From Pseudomonas fluorescens (GTDB lineage: Bacteria; Pseudomonadota; Gammaproteobacteria; Pseudomonadales; Pseudomonadaceae), in contig NZ_CP148752.1 in NCBI RefSeq assembly GCF_040448305.1, positions 5,991,501 to 6,055,500 on the forward strand: DNA of 64,000 nucleotides. The letters run 5' to 3'. Positions 16,025 through 25,119 of this stretch are shown in pieces (the stretch's first letter is position 1; every line of letters starts with the position of its first letter). The translations under genes and the position numbers were made by a program. The notes beneath the pieces were generated by a model. It was given only the letters and a program-made list of their open reading frames with translations, was not told the DNA's origin and did not search any database.

Positions 16025-17347
16025 ATGCCCTTTTGTCTTTCCCGTCGTTGGCACTTACGCCAATTGATCGCTGCCTCCAGCCTTGTTTTGCTTGTCGCCT
16101 GTGCGGAAAAACCGACCGCAGCCGACGCTCAGCCACTTCAGACGCTTCCTGTCGCCACCGCCCCGGCGGTTGTTCCGCCTGTGGTTCCGACCGGTGAGAA
16201 CCTCGACATCCAGCCAACCCAGACCTTCGCCGAATGGCAGGCGGGTTTCCGCAAGGATGCCATGGCCGCCGGTATCCGCGCCGATCTGTTCGACCGCGCC
16301 TTCGCCGATGTCAGCTTCGACCCCAGCGTGATCCGCGCCGACCGCAGCCAGCCGGAATTCGCAAAACCGGTGTGGGAATACCTCGACGGCGCCTTGTCGC
16401 CGCTGCGGGTACGCAAAGGCCAGTCGCTGGTCAACCAATACGCTGATGTCCTGCAAAGTATCGAGCAGCGCTACGGCGTCGATCGCCAGGCACTGGTGGC
16501 GGTGTGGGGCATGGAGAGTAACTTCGGGCAGTTCCAGGGCAGCAAGTCGGTGATCAACTCGCTGGCGACCCTGGCCTACGAAGGTCGTCGTCCCGGTTTC
16601 GCCCACGCGCAATTGATCGCGGCCCTGCAAATCCTGCAACAAGGCGACATCGAACCCGAGAAGATGCTGGGTTCCTGGGCCGGCGCCATGGGCCAGACCC
16701 AGTTCATCCCGACCACCTACAACACCCATGCCGTGGACTTCGATGGTGACGGGCGCCGCGATATCTGGGGCAGCTCGGCCGATGCCCTGGCCTCGACCGC
16801 GCATTACCTGCAAAGCTCCGGCTGGCAAAGAGGTCAGCCGTGGGGCTTCGAAGTCCAGCTGCCGAGCGGTTTCAACTACGTACTGGCCGATGGCACGATT
16901 CGCAAGAGTGTCGCCGAGTGGCGACAACTGGGCGTTATGCTGCCCAACGGTGGCCAGGTCCCGGCCGGCTCCGAGCAATTGTCTGCCGCACTGTTGCTGC
17001 CGGCCGGTTACCGTGGCCCGGCCTTCCTGGTGCTCGACAACTTCCGGGCGATCCTCAAGTACAACAACTCGTCGTCCTACGCCCTGGGGGTGAGCCTGTT
17101 GTCGGAACGCTTCAATGGCGCAGGCCTGATCAGCGGCACGTGGCCAAAGGATGACCTGCCTCTGAGCCGTACCGAGCGGATTGAGCTGCAAAACCTGCTG
17201 AGCGCGCAAAACTATGACGCCGGCACCGCCGACGGGATCATCGGCGCCAACACCCGCAAGGCGATTCGCAGCGCCCAGCAGTCATTTGGCTGGCCGGCGG
17301 ACGGGCATCCGACGCACAAGTTGCTGGAAGGACTGCGTAACCGCTAA
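16025..17347 (+). CDS. Lytic murein transglycosylase, MltB family with peptidoglycan-binding tail
   Basis: The 440-residue protein cuts glycan strands of peptidoglycan to give 1,6-anhydro products. A signal sequence ends in the lipobox LLVACAEK, so it is a lipoprotein. Residues of about 65-360 form the SLT_2 (MltB-type) domain, with the catalytic glutamate in WGMESNFGQFQG and the conserved motif AGAMGQTQFIPTTYN and DFDGDGRRD. The last 60 residues are a PG_binding_1 domain (LLSAQNYDAGTADGIIGANTRKAI). A second, shorter family member, mltB, lies near 23,000. The ATG at 16025 is used because it starts directly before the signal sequence. Confidence 0.92.
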   Translation: MPFCLSRRWHLRQLIAASSLVLLVACAEKPTAADAQPLQTLPVATAPAVVPPVVPTGENLDIQPTQTFAEWQAGFRKDAMAAGIRADLFDRAFADVSFDPSVIRADRSQPEFAKPVWEYLDGALSPLRVRKGQSLVNQYADVLQSIEQRYGVDRQALVAVWGMESNFGQFQGSKSVINSLATLAYEGRRPGFAHAQLIAALQILQQGDIEPEKMLGSWAGAMGQTQFIPTTYNTHAVDFDGDGRRDIWGSSADALASTAHYLQSSGWQRGQPWGFEVQLPSGFNYVLADGTIRKSVAEWRQLGVMLPNGGQVPAGSEQLSAALLLPAGYRGPAFLVLDNFRAILKYNNSSSYALGVSLLSERFNGAGLISGTWPKDDLPLSRTERIELQNLLSAQNYDAGTADGIIGANTRKAIRSAQQSFGWPADGHPTHKLLEGLRNR

Positions 17348-17352
17348 AAGCT

Positions 17353-17415
17353 TCGCGAGCAGGCTCGCTCCCACATTAACGACACAAATCAATGTGGGAG
17401 CGAGCCTGCTCGCGA
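17353..17415. repeat. REPIN, 25-bp perfect arms (GCGAGCAGGCTCGC class)
   Basis: Arms 17353-17377 and 17391-17415 are exact reverse complements with a 13-base spacer. It fills the gap between the converging transglycosylase and LD-carboxypeptidase genes. Confidence 0.9.
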
Positions 17416-17440
17416 TGACTGACTAACAGGCGATGAGGAT

Positions 17441-18391
17441 CTAGCGCCTGACCACCACATCCTGCTCCAGCACCAATTCCTTGCTCCCCGCATCCAGACT
17501 GACCAAGGCCCCCATGGGCAGCGTCAGGTTCGGGTCACAATGCCCACTGCGCCACCCGGACAGCACCGGAATCTTCAATGGCTCGAAGGTCTGCTTGAGC
17601 AACCTGTCCAGCGCTGCCACCTCAACCCCCGCCACATCCCCGACCAACACGCCGCGCAGCTTGTGCAACGTGCCTGCCAATCGCAGCTGGGTCAGCAACC
17701 GGTCGATGCGATACAGCGGCTCGTTGATGTCCTCGATCAACAGAATGACGCCCTCGGCATCTATCTCGTAAGGGGTGCCCATGGTCGCGGCGATCATGGC
17801 CAGATTGCCACCCAGCAAGCGCCCATGAGCCACACCTGGCTCGATCGTGGTCAGCGGGCAGGCTACCGGATGAGCCAGCACTGTTCCCGCCCTCACCTGC
17901 CCTCGCAGCATATTGAAGAAGGAAGGTTCCGTAGGTTTTTGCTTGTCACCCAGCAGGTCGGCATTGAGCATCGGACCATGAAAGGTCACGAAACCGGCAT
18001 AACGACTGATCGCCAAATGCAGCGCGGTGATGTCGCTGTAGCCGACAAACGGCTTGGCGTTGTCACGCAGCAAATCAAAATCAATGCGATCGAGCAGCCG
18101 GGGCGTGCCGTAACCACCCCGCAGGCAGATGATGGCATCCACCTCACTGTCGGCGAACGCAGCATGCAGATCGCCAAGTCGCACCTCGTCGCTACCGGCC
18201 AGGTAGCCGTTTTTTTCGTAGACGCCGGGAAACACTTTCAATGAATAACCCCGGGCACGCATCCATTGCACCGCCTTGTCGGTGTCCAGCGGGGCTGGGC
18301 CAGCAGGTGCGATAACGCCGATCATGCCTTCCGACGGCAGTGCCGGGACGGGAGCATGAGGACAAAGAGTGTGGGTCGGTCGAGCGGTCAT
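17441..18391 (-). CDS. LD-carboxypeptidase (peptidase family S66)
   Basis: LD-carboxypeptidases cut the terminal D-alanine from tetrapeptides during murein recycling in the cytosol. The 316-residue product has the S66 nucleophile motif FVGYSDITALH, the glutamate region LLIEDINEPLYRIDR, and the histidine segment GWRSGHCDPNLTLPMGA. There is no signal peptide, which agrees with a cytosolic LdcA. Together with Mpl (near 40,000) it supplies the murein peptide recycling branch. It is on the same strand as lipA but separated from lipA's terminator side, so it is probably transcribed on its own or by read-through. Confidence 0.92.
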   Translation of the reverse strand: MTARPTHTLCPHAPVPALPSEGMIGVIAPAGPAPLDTDKAVQWMRARGYSLKVFPGVYEKNGYLAGSDEVRLGDLHAAFADSEVDAIICLRGGYGTPRLLDRIDFDLLRDNAKPFVGYSDITALHLAISRYAGFVTFHGPMLNADLLGDKQKPTEPSFFNMLRGQVRAGTVLAHPVACPLTTIEPGVAHGRLLGGNLAMIAATMGTPYEIDAEGVILLIEDINEPLYRIDRLLTQLRLAGTLHKLRGVLVGDVAGVEVAALDRLLKQTFEPLKIPVLSGWRSGHCDPNLTLPMGALVSLDAGSKELVLEQDVVVRR

Positions 18392-18508
18392 CCGTGAATC
18401 TCCCTGCGTGAAATCTTCAGCACACAGTAGTCAGGAACGGGGACAAACAGAAGAGGAACCGTTGCCCCGCAGGTTGCAGGAAAAAACAGCCGTTGCCATG
18501 GTCCAGGC

Positions 18509-18546
18509 AAAAAAACGCCCGCAAGGCGTTGAAACCTTGCGGGCGT
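18509..18546 (-). terminator. Intrinsic terminator after lipA
   Basis: On the minus strand ACGCCCGCAAGG pairs with CCTTGCGGGCGT around an eight-base loop, followed by seven T. It ends the lipB-lipA transcript. Confidence 0.9.
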
Positions 18547-18564
18547 TTTATGTTTCACAGTCGA

Positions 18565-19587
18565 TCAGGACGACATCAGCTCGGCCTTGACCAGCTTGGC
18601 CTGCTCGTCGGCGTGATACGAGGAGCGTACCAACGGACCCGAGGCAACGTTCTTGAAGCCCATTTTGTAGCCTTCCTCGGCGAACCAGGCGAAGGTGTCC
18701 GGATGCACGAATCGCTGCACCGGCAAGTGGCTGCGGGACGGTTGCAGGTACTGGCCGAGGGTCAGCATGTCGATGTCGTGTTCGCGCATGCGCTTCATGA
18801 CTTCGATGACTTCTTCGTCGGTCTCGCCCAGGCCCAGCATCAAACCGGACTTGGTTGGAATGTGCGGCATCATCTGCTTGAAGCGTTGCAGCAGGGTCAG
18901 CGACCACTGGTAATCGGAACCCGGACGTGCAGCCTTGTACAGGCGCGGCACGGTTTCCAGGTTGTGGTTGAACACATCCGGCGGCTCGGCGGCGGTGATT
19001 TCCAGCGCGATGTCCATGCGGCCACGGTAGTCCGGGACCAGGGTTTCGAGCTGCACGTTCGGCGACAGCTTGCGGATTTCACGGATGCAGTCGGCAAAGT
19101 GCTGGGCACCGCCGTCACGCAGGTCGTCGCGGTCTACCGAGGTGATCACTACGTACTTGAGGCGCAGATCGGCAATAGCGATGGCCAGGCTTTCCGGCTC
19201 ATTGACGTCGAGTGGCTTCGGACGACCGTGGCCAACGTCGCAGAACGGGCAACGACGGGTGCAGATGTCACCCATGATCATGAACGTCGCGGTGCCACCG
19301 GAGAAGCACTCGCCCAGGTTCGGGCAGGACGCCTCTTCGCACACGCTGTGCAGCTTGTGTTTGCGCAGCAGGGCCTTGATGCGGTCGACTTCCGGCGAAA
19401 CCGGGATGCGTACACGAATCCAGTCTGGTTTCTTCGGCAGTTCGGTGGTCGGAATGATCTTCACCGGGATGCGTGCAACCTTTTCGGCGCCGCGCAGCTT
19501 GACGCCGGCTTCAACCTTGGGACGCGGGGCCGGGCGCTCGGTGACATCGAGCGTCGGGATCATGGTTTGCACTGCATCAGTAGTCAT
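18565..19587 (-). CDS. lipA: Lipoyl synthase LipA
   Basis: LipA inserts two sulfur atoms into protein-bound octanoyl groups to give lipoyl cofactors of 2-oxoacid dehydrogenases and the glycine-cleavage system. The 340-residue radical-SAM enzyme shows the auxiliary-cluster cysteines Cys83, Cys88 and Cys94 and the radical-SAM triad Cys109, Cys113 and Cys116 (CTRRCPFC). The N-terminal 30 residues are a pseudomonad-type extension. It starts one base after the end of lipB and is closed by a strong terminator, so it is the promoter-distal gene of the operon. Confidence 0.97.
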   Translation of the reverse strand: MTTDAVQTMIPTLDVTERPAPRPKVEAGVKLRGAEKVARIPVKIIPTTELPKKPDWIRVRIPVSPEVDRIKALLRKHKLHSVCEEASCPNLGECFSGGTATFMIMGDICTRRCPFCDVGHGRPKPLDVNEPESLAIAIADLRLKYVVITSVDRDDLRDGGAQHFADCIREIRKLSPNVQLETLVPDYRGRMDIALEITAAEPPDVFNHNLETVPRLYKAARPGSDYQWSLTLLQRFKQMMPHIPTKSGLMLGLGETDEEVIEVMKRMREHDIDMLTLGQYLQPSRSHLPVQRFVHPDTFAWFAEEGYKMGFKNVASGPLVRSSYHADEQAKLVKAELMSS

Positions 19588-19588
19588 A

Positions 19589-20236
19589 TCAGTCGATTCC
19601 GCCCGTCAGGGTCGTCTGCTCAGCATAGTCGAGGTGTTTGACGAGCTGCGCACGCAGCCGGGCACTTACCTCGGCAAATTCAATCGATCCTGCGTGATCG
19701 CTCAGCTGGGTCATCGCCAGCCCGGCGTAGCCGCAGGGATTAATCCGTCGAAACGGTTCCAGGTTCATGTCCACGTTCAGGGCCAGGCCGTGAAAGGAAC
19801 AGCCGTGGCGGATCCGCAGACCCAGGGAAGCGATTTTCGCCCCGTCAACGTAGACACCCGGTGCATCGGGCTTGGCCACGGCGGTCACACCGTAACTGGC
19901 CAGCAGCTCGATCAGGCATTGCTCCATCCGGCTGACCAGATCGCGCACGCCAAACCCGAGCTTGCGCACGTCCAGCAGCAGGTAAGCCACCAACTGGCCG
20001 GGGCCGTGGTAAGTCACTTGACCACCACGGTCGACCTGCACCACCGGAATATCCCCGGGAAGCAGCAGGTGCTCGGCCTTGCCGGCCTGGCCCTGGGTGA
20101 ACACCGCGGGATGCTCAACCAGCCAGATCTCGTCGGCGGCATCGCTGCCGCGTTCGTTGGTGAAGCGCTGCATGGCATGCCAGACTGGCTCGTAAGCCAT
20201 CTGGCCGAGTTCGCGAAAGCCCAGCGCGCCAGACAT
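19589..20236 (-). CDS. lipB: Octanoyltransferase LipB
   Basis: LipB moves octanoate from acyl carrier protein to lipoyl domains. The 215-residue protein has the acceptor motif GGQVTYHGPGQLV and the catalytic pair Lys134 (GAKIASLG) and Cys168 (NPCGYAG), which agree with E. coli positions. The ATG at 20236 overlaps the stop codon of the DUF493 gene by one base (TGATG); an in-frame GTG one codon upstream is also possible. lipA follows at once, so the two steps of lipoate assembly are coupled. Confidence 0.96.
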   Translation of the reverse strand: MSGALGFRELGQMAYEPVWHAMQRFTNERGSDAADEIWLVEHPAVFTQGQAGKAEHLLLPGDIPVVQVDRGGQVTYHGPGQLVAYLLLDVRKLGFGVRDLVSRMEQCLIELLASYGVTAVAKPDAPGVYVDGAKIASLGLRIRHGCSFHGLALNVDMNLEPFRRINPCGYAGLAMTQLSDHAGSIEFAEVSARLRAQLVKHLDYAEQTTLTGGID

Positions 20237-20511
20237 CACAGCACCATGTGCACGAAACCGGTGGCCCGCAGCTCGCTGTTGATGTTGTACAGCTGGTCCT
20301 GGTCGGTCGCGACGATGTGCAACTGAATGGTGGTGTATTTGCCGTTGCTGCTCTGGCGCTCGTCAACACGCTCATCGTTGATCGTTGCATGTTTGCGAAC
20401 GATGTCGATGATCCTGTCCTTATTGCCCACGCCGGTGTCGCTGATCACCTTAACCGGGTAATCATTGGCTGGGAATTCGATTTTTGGCGCCTTTACTTCG
20501 GTATCGGTCAT
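20236..20511 (-). CDS. ybeD: DUF493 family protein YbeD
   Basis: The 91-residue cytosolic protein starts with MTDTEVKAPKIEFPANDYPVKVIS and has the ferredoxin-like beta-alpha-beta pattern of the DUF493 family, which resembles ACT-type allosteric domains. Its role is not known; the family is nearly always next to lipB and dacA, as here, suggesting a part in regulating lipoylation. Its stop codon overlaps the lipB start. Confidence 0.93.
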   Translation of the reverse strand: MTDTEVKAPKIEFPANDYPVKVISDTGVGNKDRIIDIVRKHATINDERVDERQSSNGKYTTIQLHIVATDQDQLYNINSELRATGFVHMVL

Positions 20512-20598
20512 GGCGTAACGGCCTCGTAAGCGTAAGCCGTGGCGACGGGCATGGCTGCGCGCCAGATCAGCGCGGAGCCATGCAGGTGCACACTAAAT

Positions 20599-21756
20599 TC
20601 AGTTGAACAAGCCGAAGAAGAATAGACGGATGCTATCCCACATGCGGCGGAAGATACCACCTTCCTCGACGGCGTCCAGAGCGATCAGATCGGCGCTGTG
20701 CACCACCTTGTCGTCCAGTTTCACTTCGACTTTACCGATCACGTCGCCCTTGGCGATTGGCGCGATCAGTTGCGGGTTCATGGTCATGCTGGCAGCGAGC
20801 TTTTTCAGCTGGCCTTTTGGCAGGGTCATGGTCAGGTCTTGCGCCAGGCCAGCCTTGATCTGGTTGGTGGAGCCTTTCCAGACTGGAGCCTGAGCCAGCT
20901 CGGTGCCCTTCTGATAGAAGGTCTGGGTTTCGAAGAAACGGAAACCGTAGGTCAGCAGCTTCTGGGTTTCGGCGGCACGGGCCACTTCGCTGTTGGTACC
21001 GAACACCACGGCGATCAGGCGCATGCCATCACGTACGGCCGAAGACACCATGCAGTAGCCGGCTTCGTCAGTGTGGCCGGTTTTCAGACCGTCGACGGTC
21101 TTGTCACGCCACAACAGCAGATTGCGGTTCGGTTGCTTGATGCCGTTCCAGAAGAACTCTTTCTGCGAGTAGATCGCGTAGTGAGCCGGGTCTTCGTGAA
21201 TGATTGCGCGAGCCAGTACCGCCATGTCGTGAGCCGACGAGTAGTGCTCCGGGTTCGGCAGACCGGTCGGGTTCATGAAGTGGCTGTTGGTCATGCCCAG
21301 GTCGCTAACGGTTTTGTTCATCATGTCGGCGAACGCGTCTTCGCTGCCGGCGATGTGCTCGGAGAGCGCAACACTGGCGTCGTTGCCCGACTGGATGATG
21401 ATGCCGTGCAGCAGATCGCTGACCGTGACCTGAGAGCCGACCTTGATGAACATCCGCGAACCGCCGGTACGCCAGGCGTTTTCGCTGACGGTTACCGGGT
21501 CGTTTTCACCGATCTGGCCACGACGGATTTCCAGGGTCGCGATGTACGCGGTCATCAGCTTGGTCAGGCTGGCCGGTGGCAGACGCTGGTCACCATTGTT
21601 CTCGACCAGCACGTTGCCGCTGCTGGCATCCATGAGCACGTAGGCCTTGGCGGCCAGTTGCGGTGGCGACGGCATCATCTCGACCGCGAACGCGGCGGGC
21701 GAGAGGAGCAGCGGGACTAACAGGAAAAGGCGTTTGGCAAAGGTGGTGATGTTCAT
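20599..21756 (-). CDS. dacA: D-alanyl-D-alanine carboxypeptidase DacA/DacC (PBP5 type)
   Basis: This penicillin-binding protein removes the terminal D-alanine from peptidoglycan pentapeptides in the periplasm. The 385-residue protein has a signal peptide (to about residue 24) and the three active-site motifs: Ser63-Leu-Thr-Lys66, Ser123-Gly-Asn125 and Lys225-Thr-Gly227. A PBP5_C domain follows, and the last 20 residues (RRMWDSIRLFFFGLFN) form the amphipathic helix that anchors such enzymes to the inner membrane. In P. aeruginosa the equivalent gene is called dacC. It begins 185 bases after the end of rlpA and may have its own promoter. Confidence 0.95.
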   Translation of the reverse strand: MNITTFAKRLFLLVPLLLSPAAFAVEMMPSPPQLAAKAYVLMDASSGNVLVENNGDQRLPPASLTKLMTAYIATLEIRRGQIGENDPVTVSENAWRTGGSRMFIKVGSQVTVSDLLHGIIIQSGNDASVALSEHIAGSEDAFADMMNKTVSDLGMTNSHFMNPTGLPNPEHYSSAHDMAVLARAIIHEDPAHYAIYSQKEFFWNGIKQPNRNLLLWRDKTVDGLKTGHTDEAGYCMVSSAVRDGMRLIAVVFGTNSEVARAAETQKLLTYGFRFFETQTFYQKGTELAQAPVWKGSTNQIKAGLAQDLTMTLPKGQLKKLAASMTMNPQLIAPIAKGDVIGKVEVKLDDKVVHSADLIALDAVEEGGIFRRMWDSIRLFFFGLFN

Positions 21757-21941
21757 CCGTCTCTCGAAATCGCTAATGGAAACTGCCCAAGGGCAAAACT
21801 AATCAGATGACTTTCTAACGAGTCATCGCGTGTTCAGTTGCTCACTCCAATCACCCTTTGCCGGGCTTTTGTTCTTCGAAGAGCCAACAACCAGGTTCAC
21901 CCCCCAAAACCGCAGATGAACCGTCAATCAAGTCCTACGTA

Positions 21942-22949
21942 TTACTCAGTCACAACGCTTGGCGAACCGAGATTGGCCAGGCGCACACTGTTCTGCACCT
22001 GCTGGATTTCACCCGGCGATCCGATCGGACCCAGGCGAACCCGATGCAGGGTCTGCTGATTGCGCACGATCGAACTGATGAACACCGGAGCGCTCACCGT
22101 CCCGCTGAGCTTCGATCTCAGGAGTTCTGCAGCGTCCGGGTTGGCGAACGCGCCCACCTGCAGATACTGGCCAGAGGCTGGTGCAGAAGCGTTTTTTTTT
22201 GCATCAAGCTGCACAGGCACCACCGCGGCGGCGTGTTGCTGTGGCGGCGGTGTCCATTGCTCGACGGTGCCGGCCGAAGCCGTGATCACCGGGGCGCTAT
22301 TGTGTGCGACTTTCGGTTCGTTGAGCATTAATGGTGCCGGACGGCCCTTGGCGGCCCACCATTGCTGCGGGTCGATGCCTTCGACCTTGACCCGCGCGGT
22401 GCCGGTTTCGGCGTAACCGAGTTTCTTGGCGGCAGCGTAGGACAAGTCGATGATCCGGTCCGAGTAGAACGGACCGCGGTCGTTGACTCGCAGGATCACG
22501 CTCTTGTTGTTGTCCAGGTTGGTCACCCGGACGTAACTTGGCAGTGGCAATGTCTTGTGCGCGGCACTCATGCCGTACAGGTCATACACTTCGCCGTTGG
22601 CGGTGTTCTGGCCGTGGAACTTGGTGCCGTACCAGGACGCCGTACCCGACTGCACATAGGTCTTGGACTCTTGCAGCGGGAAGTAAGTCTTGCCCAGCAC
22701 AGTGTACGGGTTGGCCTTGTACGGGCCGGTGTGCAGGGTCGGCGTGGCGTCCGGGATACGCGAAACATCGACATCCCACCATGGCGCGCCATCCTTGTGG
22801 GCGCGGTTGATGTCCAGCCCCGGCGTCGTGCGCACGGCGGCGGTGGACTTCTGGGCCGGCGCGCGGCTGGTCGAACAACTGGCGACCAGCACTGCCAACG
22901 CGGCGAATGCCATCAGCTTCAGGGGTTTACTCATAGGCAATGCCCGCAT
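21942..22949 (-). CDS. rlpA: Septal-ring lytic transglycosylase RlpA (lipoprotein)
   Basis: RlpA cuts naked glycan strands that have lost stem peptides and helps daughter-cell separation. The 335-residue product has a lipoprotein signal (AALAVLVASCSTS), a double-psi beta-barrel domain (about 95-190, with TASWYGTKFHGQNTANGE and the catalytic-region VRVNDRGPF), a linker and a C-terminal SPOR domain (about 255-335, YLQVGAFANPDAAELLRSKL) that binds denuded peptidoglycan at the septum. The ATG at 22949 overlaps the mltB stop (TAATG); an ATG at 22934 is an alternative with no better ribosome-binding site. Confidence 0.94.
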   Translation of the reverse strand: MRALPMSKPLKLMAFAALAVLVASCSTSRAPAQKSTAAVRTTPGLDINRAHKDGAPWWDVDVSRIPDATPTLHTGPYKANPYTVLGKTYFPLQESKTYVQSGTASWYGTKFHGQNTANGEVYDLYGMSAAHKTLPLPSYVRVTNLDNNKSVILRVNDRGPFYSDRIIDLSYAAAKKLGYAETGTARVKVEGIDPQQWWAAKGRPAPLMLNEPKVAHNSAPVITASAGTVEQWTPPPQQHAAAVVPVQLDAKKNASAPASGQYLQVGAFANPDAAELLRSKLSGTVSAPVFISSIVRNQQTLHRVRLGPIGSPGEIQQVQNSVRLANLGSPSVVTE

Positions 22950-23959
22950 TACTTGACGCCCCGTGCTTGGACCAGCTGTTCAGACAGTTGATGTACGGCC
23001 ATGGCGTACATCACGCTGCGGTTATATCGCGTGATCGCGTAAAAATTCTTCAGGCCCATCCAGTACTCGGAACCATTGTCGCCTTCCAGACGGAAAGCAG
23101 TAACCGGCATATCATCGCGCAGCGCATCATGACTTGACCACCCCAGCGCTCGCAACTCCCCGACGGTTTTCGTCGGTTCGATTCCTGCGGTCAAACCTTC
23201 GTCGACCTGATCGCCACGGACATCGGCGCGGCTGACCACCGGTTCGCCGGCGACCCAGCCATGACGCTTGAAGTAACTGGCGACACTGCCAATGGCATCG
23301 TCCGGGTTGGTCCAGATGTTGATATGGCCATCACCGTCGAAATCCACCGCATAGGCGCGGAAACTGCTCGGCATGAATTGCGGCAAGCCCATTGCGCCAG
23401 CGTAGGAGCCTTTGAGCGTCAACGGATCGACCTGCTCTTCGCGGGCCAGCAGCAGGAACTCACGCAATTCCTTGCGGAAAAACTCGGCACGGGGAGGATA
23501 GTCGAAACCCAGGGTCGACAAGGCATCGATCACCCGGAAATTTCCGGTATTACGGCCGAAAAAGGTTTCAACGCCAATGATCGAAACAATCACCTGGGCC
23601 GGCACACCATATTCCTGCTCGGCACGGGCCAACACCGCTTCGTGCTGACGCCAGAAGTCCACACCCCGGGCTATGCGCGCATCGGTGATGAACATCGGGC
23701 GATATTCGCTCCACTGTTTGACCCGTTCGGCGGGTTTCGAGATGGCGTCCAGAATCGACTGCTTGCGCTCGGCTTCGCGGAACACGCCCATCAATTGTTC
23801 ACCGGCGAAACCGTAGTCGCGGGTCATTTCACCGACGAACTCGGCCACCTGGGGTGAGCCTTCGTAGTCGCCGGCCAACGTTTCCTGCATGGTGCCAAGG
23901 ATGCTTACCAGGCCGACCCATGGCGCATATCGAGTCGCCCAGCCACGCATTACTTGCAT
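22949..23959 (-). CDS. mltB: Membrane-bound or soluble lytic murein transglycosylase B
   Basis: This 336-residue MltB-family (SLT_2) enzyme cuts the MurNAc-GlcNAc bond of peptidoglycan. It has a signal region (YAPWVGLVSILGTMQETLA) without an evident lipobox, the catalytic glutamate in SIIGVETFFGRNTG, and the conserved AGAMGLPQFMPSSFR and DFDGDGHIN motifs. In P. aeruginosa the gene at this place is called sltB1. The ATG at 23959 is preferred because AAGGTG lies nine bases before it; a start at 23995 would overlap rodA. The operon order rodA-mltB-rlpA ties glycan cutting to elongation genes. Confidence 0.92.
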   Translation of the reverse strand: MQVMRGWATRYAPWVGLVSILGTMQETLAGDYEGSPQVAEFVGEMTRDYGFAGEQLMGVFREAERKQSILDAISKPAERVKQWSEYRPMFITDARIARGVDFWRQHEAVLARAEQEYGVPAQVIVSIIGVETFFGRNTGNFRVIDALSTLGFDYPPRAEFFRKELREFLLLAREEQVDPLTLKGSYAGAMGLPQFMPSSFRAYAVDFDGDGHINIWTNPDDAIGSVASYFKRHGWVAGEPVVSRADVRGDQVDEGLTAGIEPTKTVGELRALGWSSHDALRDDMPVTAFRLEGDNGSEYWMGLKNFYAITRYNRSVMYAMAVHQLSEQLVQARGVK

Positions 23960-23976
23960 TGAAAATTTCACCTTAT

Positions 23977-25119
23977 TCAAACCTGCGCGATCCACTTGCG
24001 ATGGGTATGGATCGACATCAAAACCCCAAACGCTGACAGTAGCGTCACCAGCGAAGTTCCTCCGTAGCTAATGAACGGCAACGGCACCCCCACCACCGGC
24101 AACAGGCCACTGACCATACCGATGTTGACGAAAACATAAACAAAAAACGTCATGGTCAGGCTGCCCGCGAGCAACTTGCCGAACAATGTCTGCGCCTGGG
24201 CGGTAATCACCAGGCCACGGCCGATCAACAGCAGGTAGATCAGCAACAGCGCGCAGATCCCCACCAGGCCGAACTCTTCACCCAATACGGCAATGATGAA
24301 GTCGGTATGGCTTTCCGGCAGGAAGTCCAGGTGCGACTGGGTGCCCAGCAACCAGCCCTTGCCAAACACACCGCCGGAGCCGATGGCGGCCTTGGACTGG
24401 ATGATGTTCCAGCCAGTGCCTAGCGGGTCACTTTCCGGGTCGAGGAAGGTGAGGACGCGCTGCTTCTGGTAATCGTGCATCACGAAATACCACATGGCCA
24501 CGGACACCGGCACGGCGGCAGCGAGCACGCTGAGGATCCAACGCCAGCGCAGGCCACCCATGAACAGCACGAAGGCGCCCCCCGCCAGAATCAGCAATGA
24601 AGTGCCGAGGTCGGGCTGACGCACGATCAGGATGAATGGCAAGCCGATCAGAAACAGGCTCACCCCCACATGCTTGAGTTGCGGCGGCAAGGTGCGTTTG
24701 GACAGATACCAGGCGATGGTCGCCGGCATCAGGATCTTCATGAATTCCGAAGGCTGGAAGCGGATCACCCCGGGAATGTTGATCCAGCGCGTGGCGCCCA
24801 TGGCGTTGTGCCCCATGATGTCGACCACTACCAGCAACAGCACGCCGAGCACATAACCCACCGGGACCCAGCGGGCCATGAAGCGTGGCTCGAACTGGGC
24901 AATGACGATCATCGACACCAGGCCGATGCCGAAAGAAGTGGCTTGTTTGGCCAGCAGATCCCAGCTTTTGCCACTGGCCGAATAGAGTACGAACAGGCTG
25001 CCGGCCGCCAGGGTAAGCAGCAGGATCAGCAACGGGCCGTCGATGTGCAAGCGTTGCAGCAGCGTCGCACGGCGACGCATCACATCCTCACTGGAGAGCA
25101 TGCGATCGAAGTTATTCAT
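23977..25119 (-). CDS. rodA: Rod-shape peptidoglycan glycosyltransferase RodA
   Basis: RodA is the SEDS-family glycosyltransferase that polymerises lipid II during cell elongation. The 380-residue protein has about ten membrane helices, the conserved QPDLGTSLLILAGG and GVPLPFISYGGTSL segments, and the WD-type catalytic-loop region between helices 7 and 8. The start at 25119 (MNNFDRMLSSEDVM) overlaps the end of mrdA by eight bases, so RodA and its transpeptidase partner PBP2 are translationally coupled. Confidence 0.96.
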   Translation of the reverse strand: MNNFDRMLSSEDVMRRRATLLQRLHIDGPLLILLLTLAAGSLFVLYSASGKSWDLLAKQATSFGIGLVSMIVIAQFEPRFMARWVPVGYVLGVLLLVVVDIMGHNAMGATRWINIPGVIRFQPSEFMKILMPATIAWYLSKRTLPPQLKHVGVSLFLIGLPFILIVRQPDLGTSLLILAGGAFVLFMGGLRWRWILSVLAAAVPVSVAMWYFVMHDYQKQRVLTFLDPESDPLGTGWNIIQSKAAIGSGGVFGKGWLLGTQSHLDFLPESHTDFIIAVLGEEFGLVGICALLLIYLLLIGRGLVITAQAQTLFGKLLAGSLTMTFFVYVFVNIGMVSGLLPVVGVPLPFISYGGTSLVTLLSAFGVLMSIHTHRKWIAQV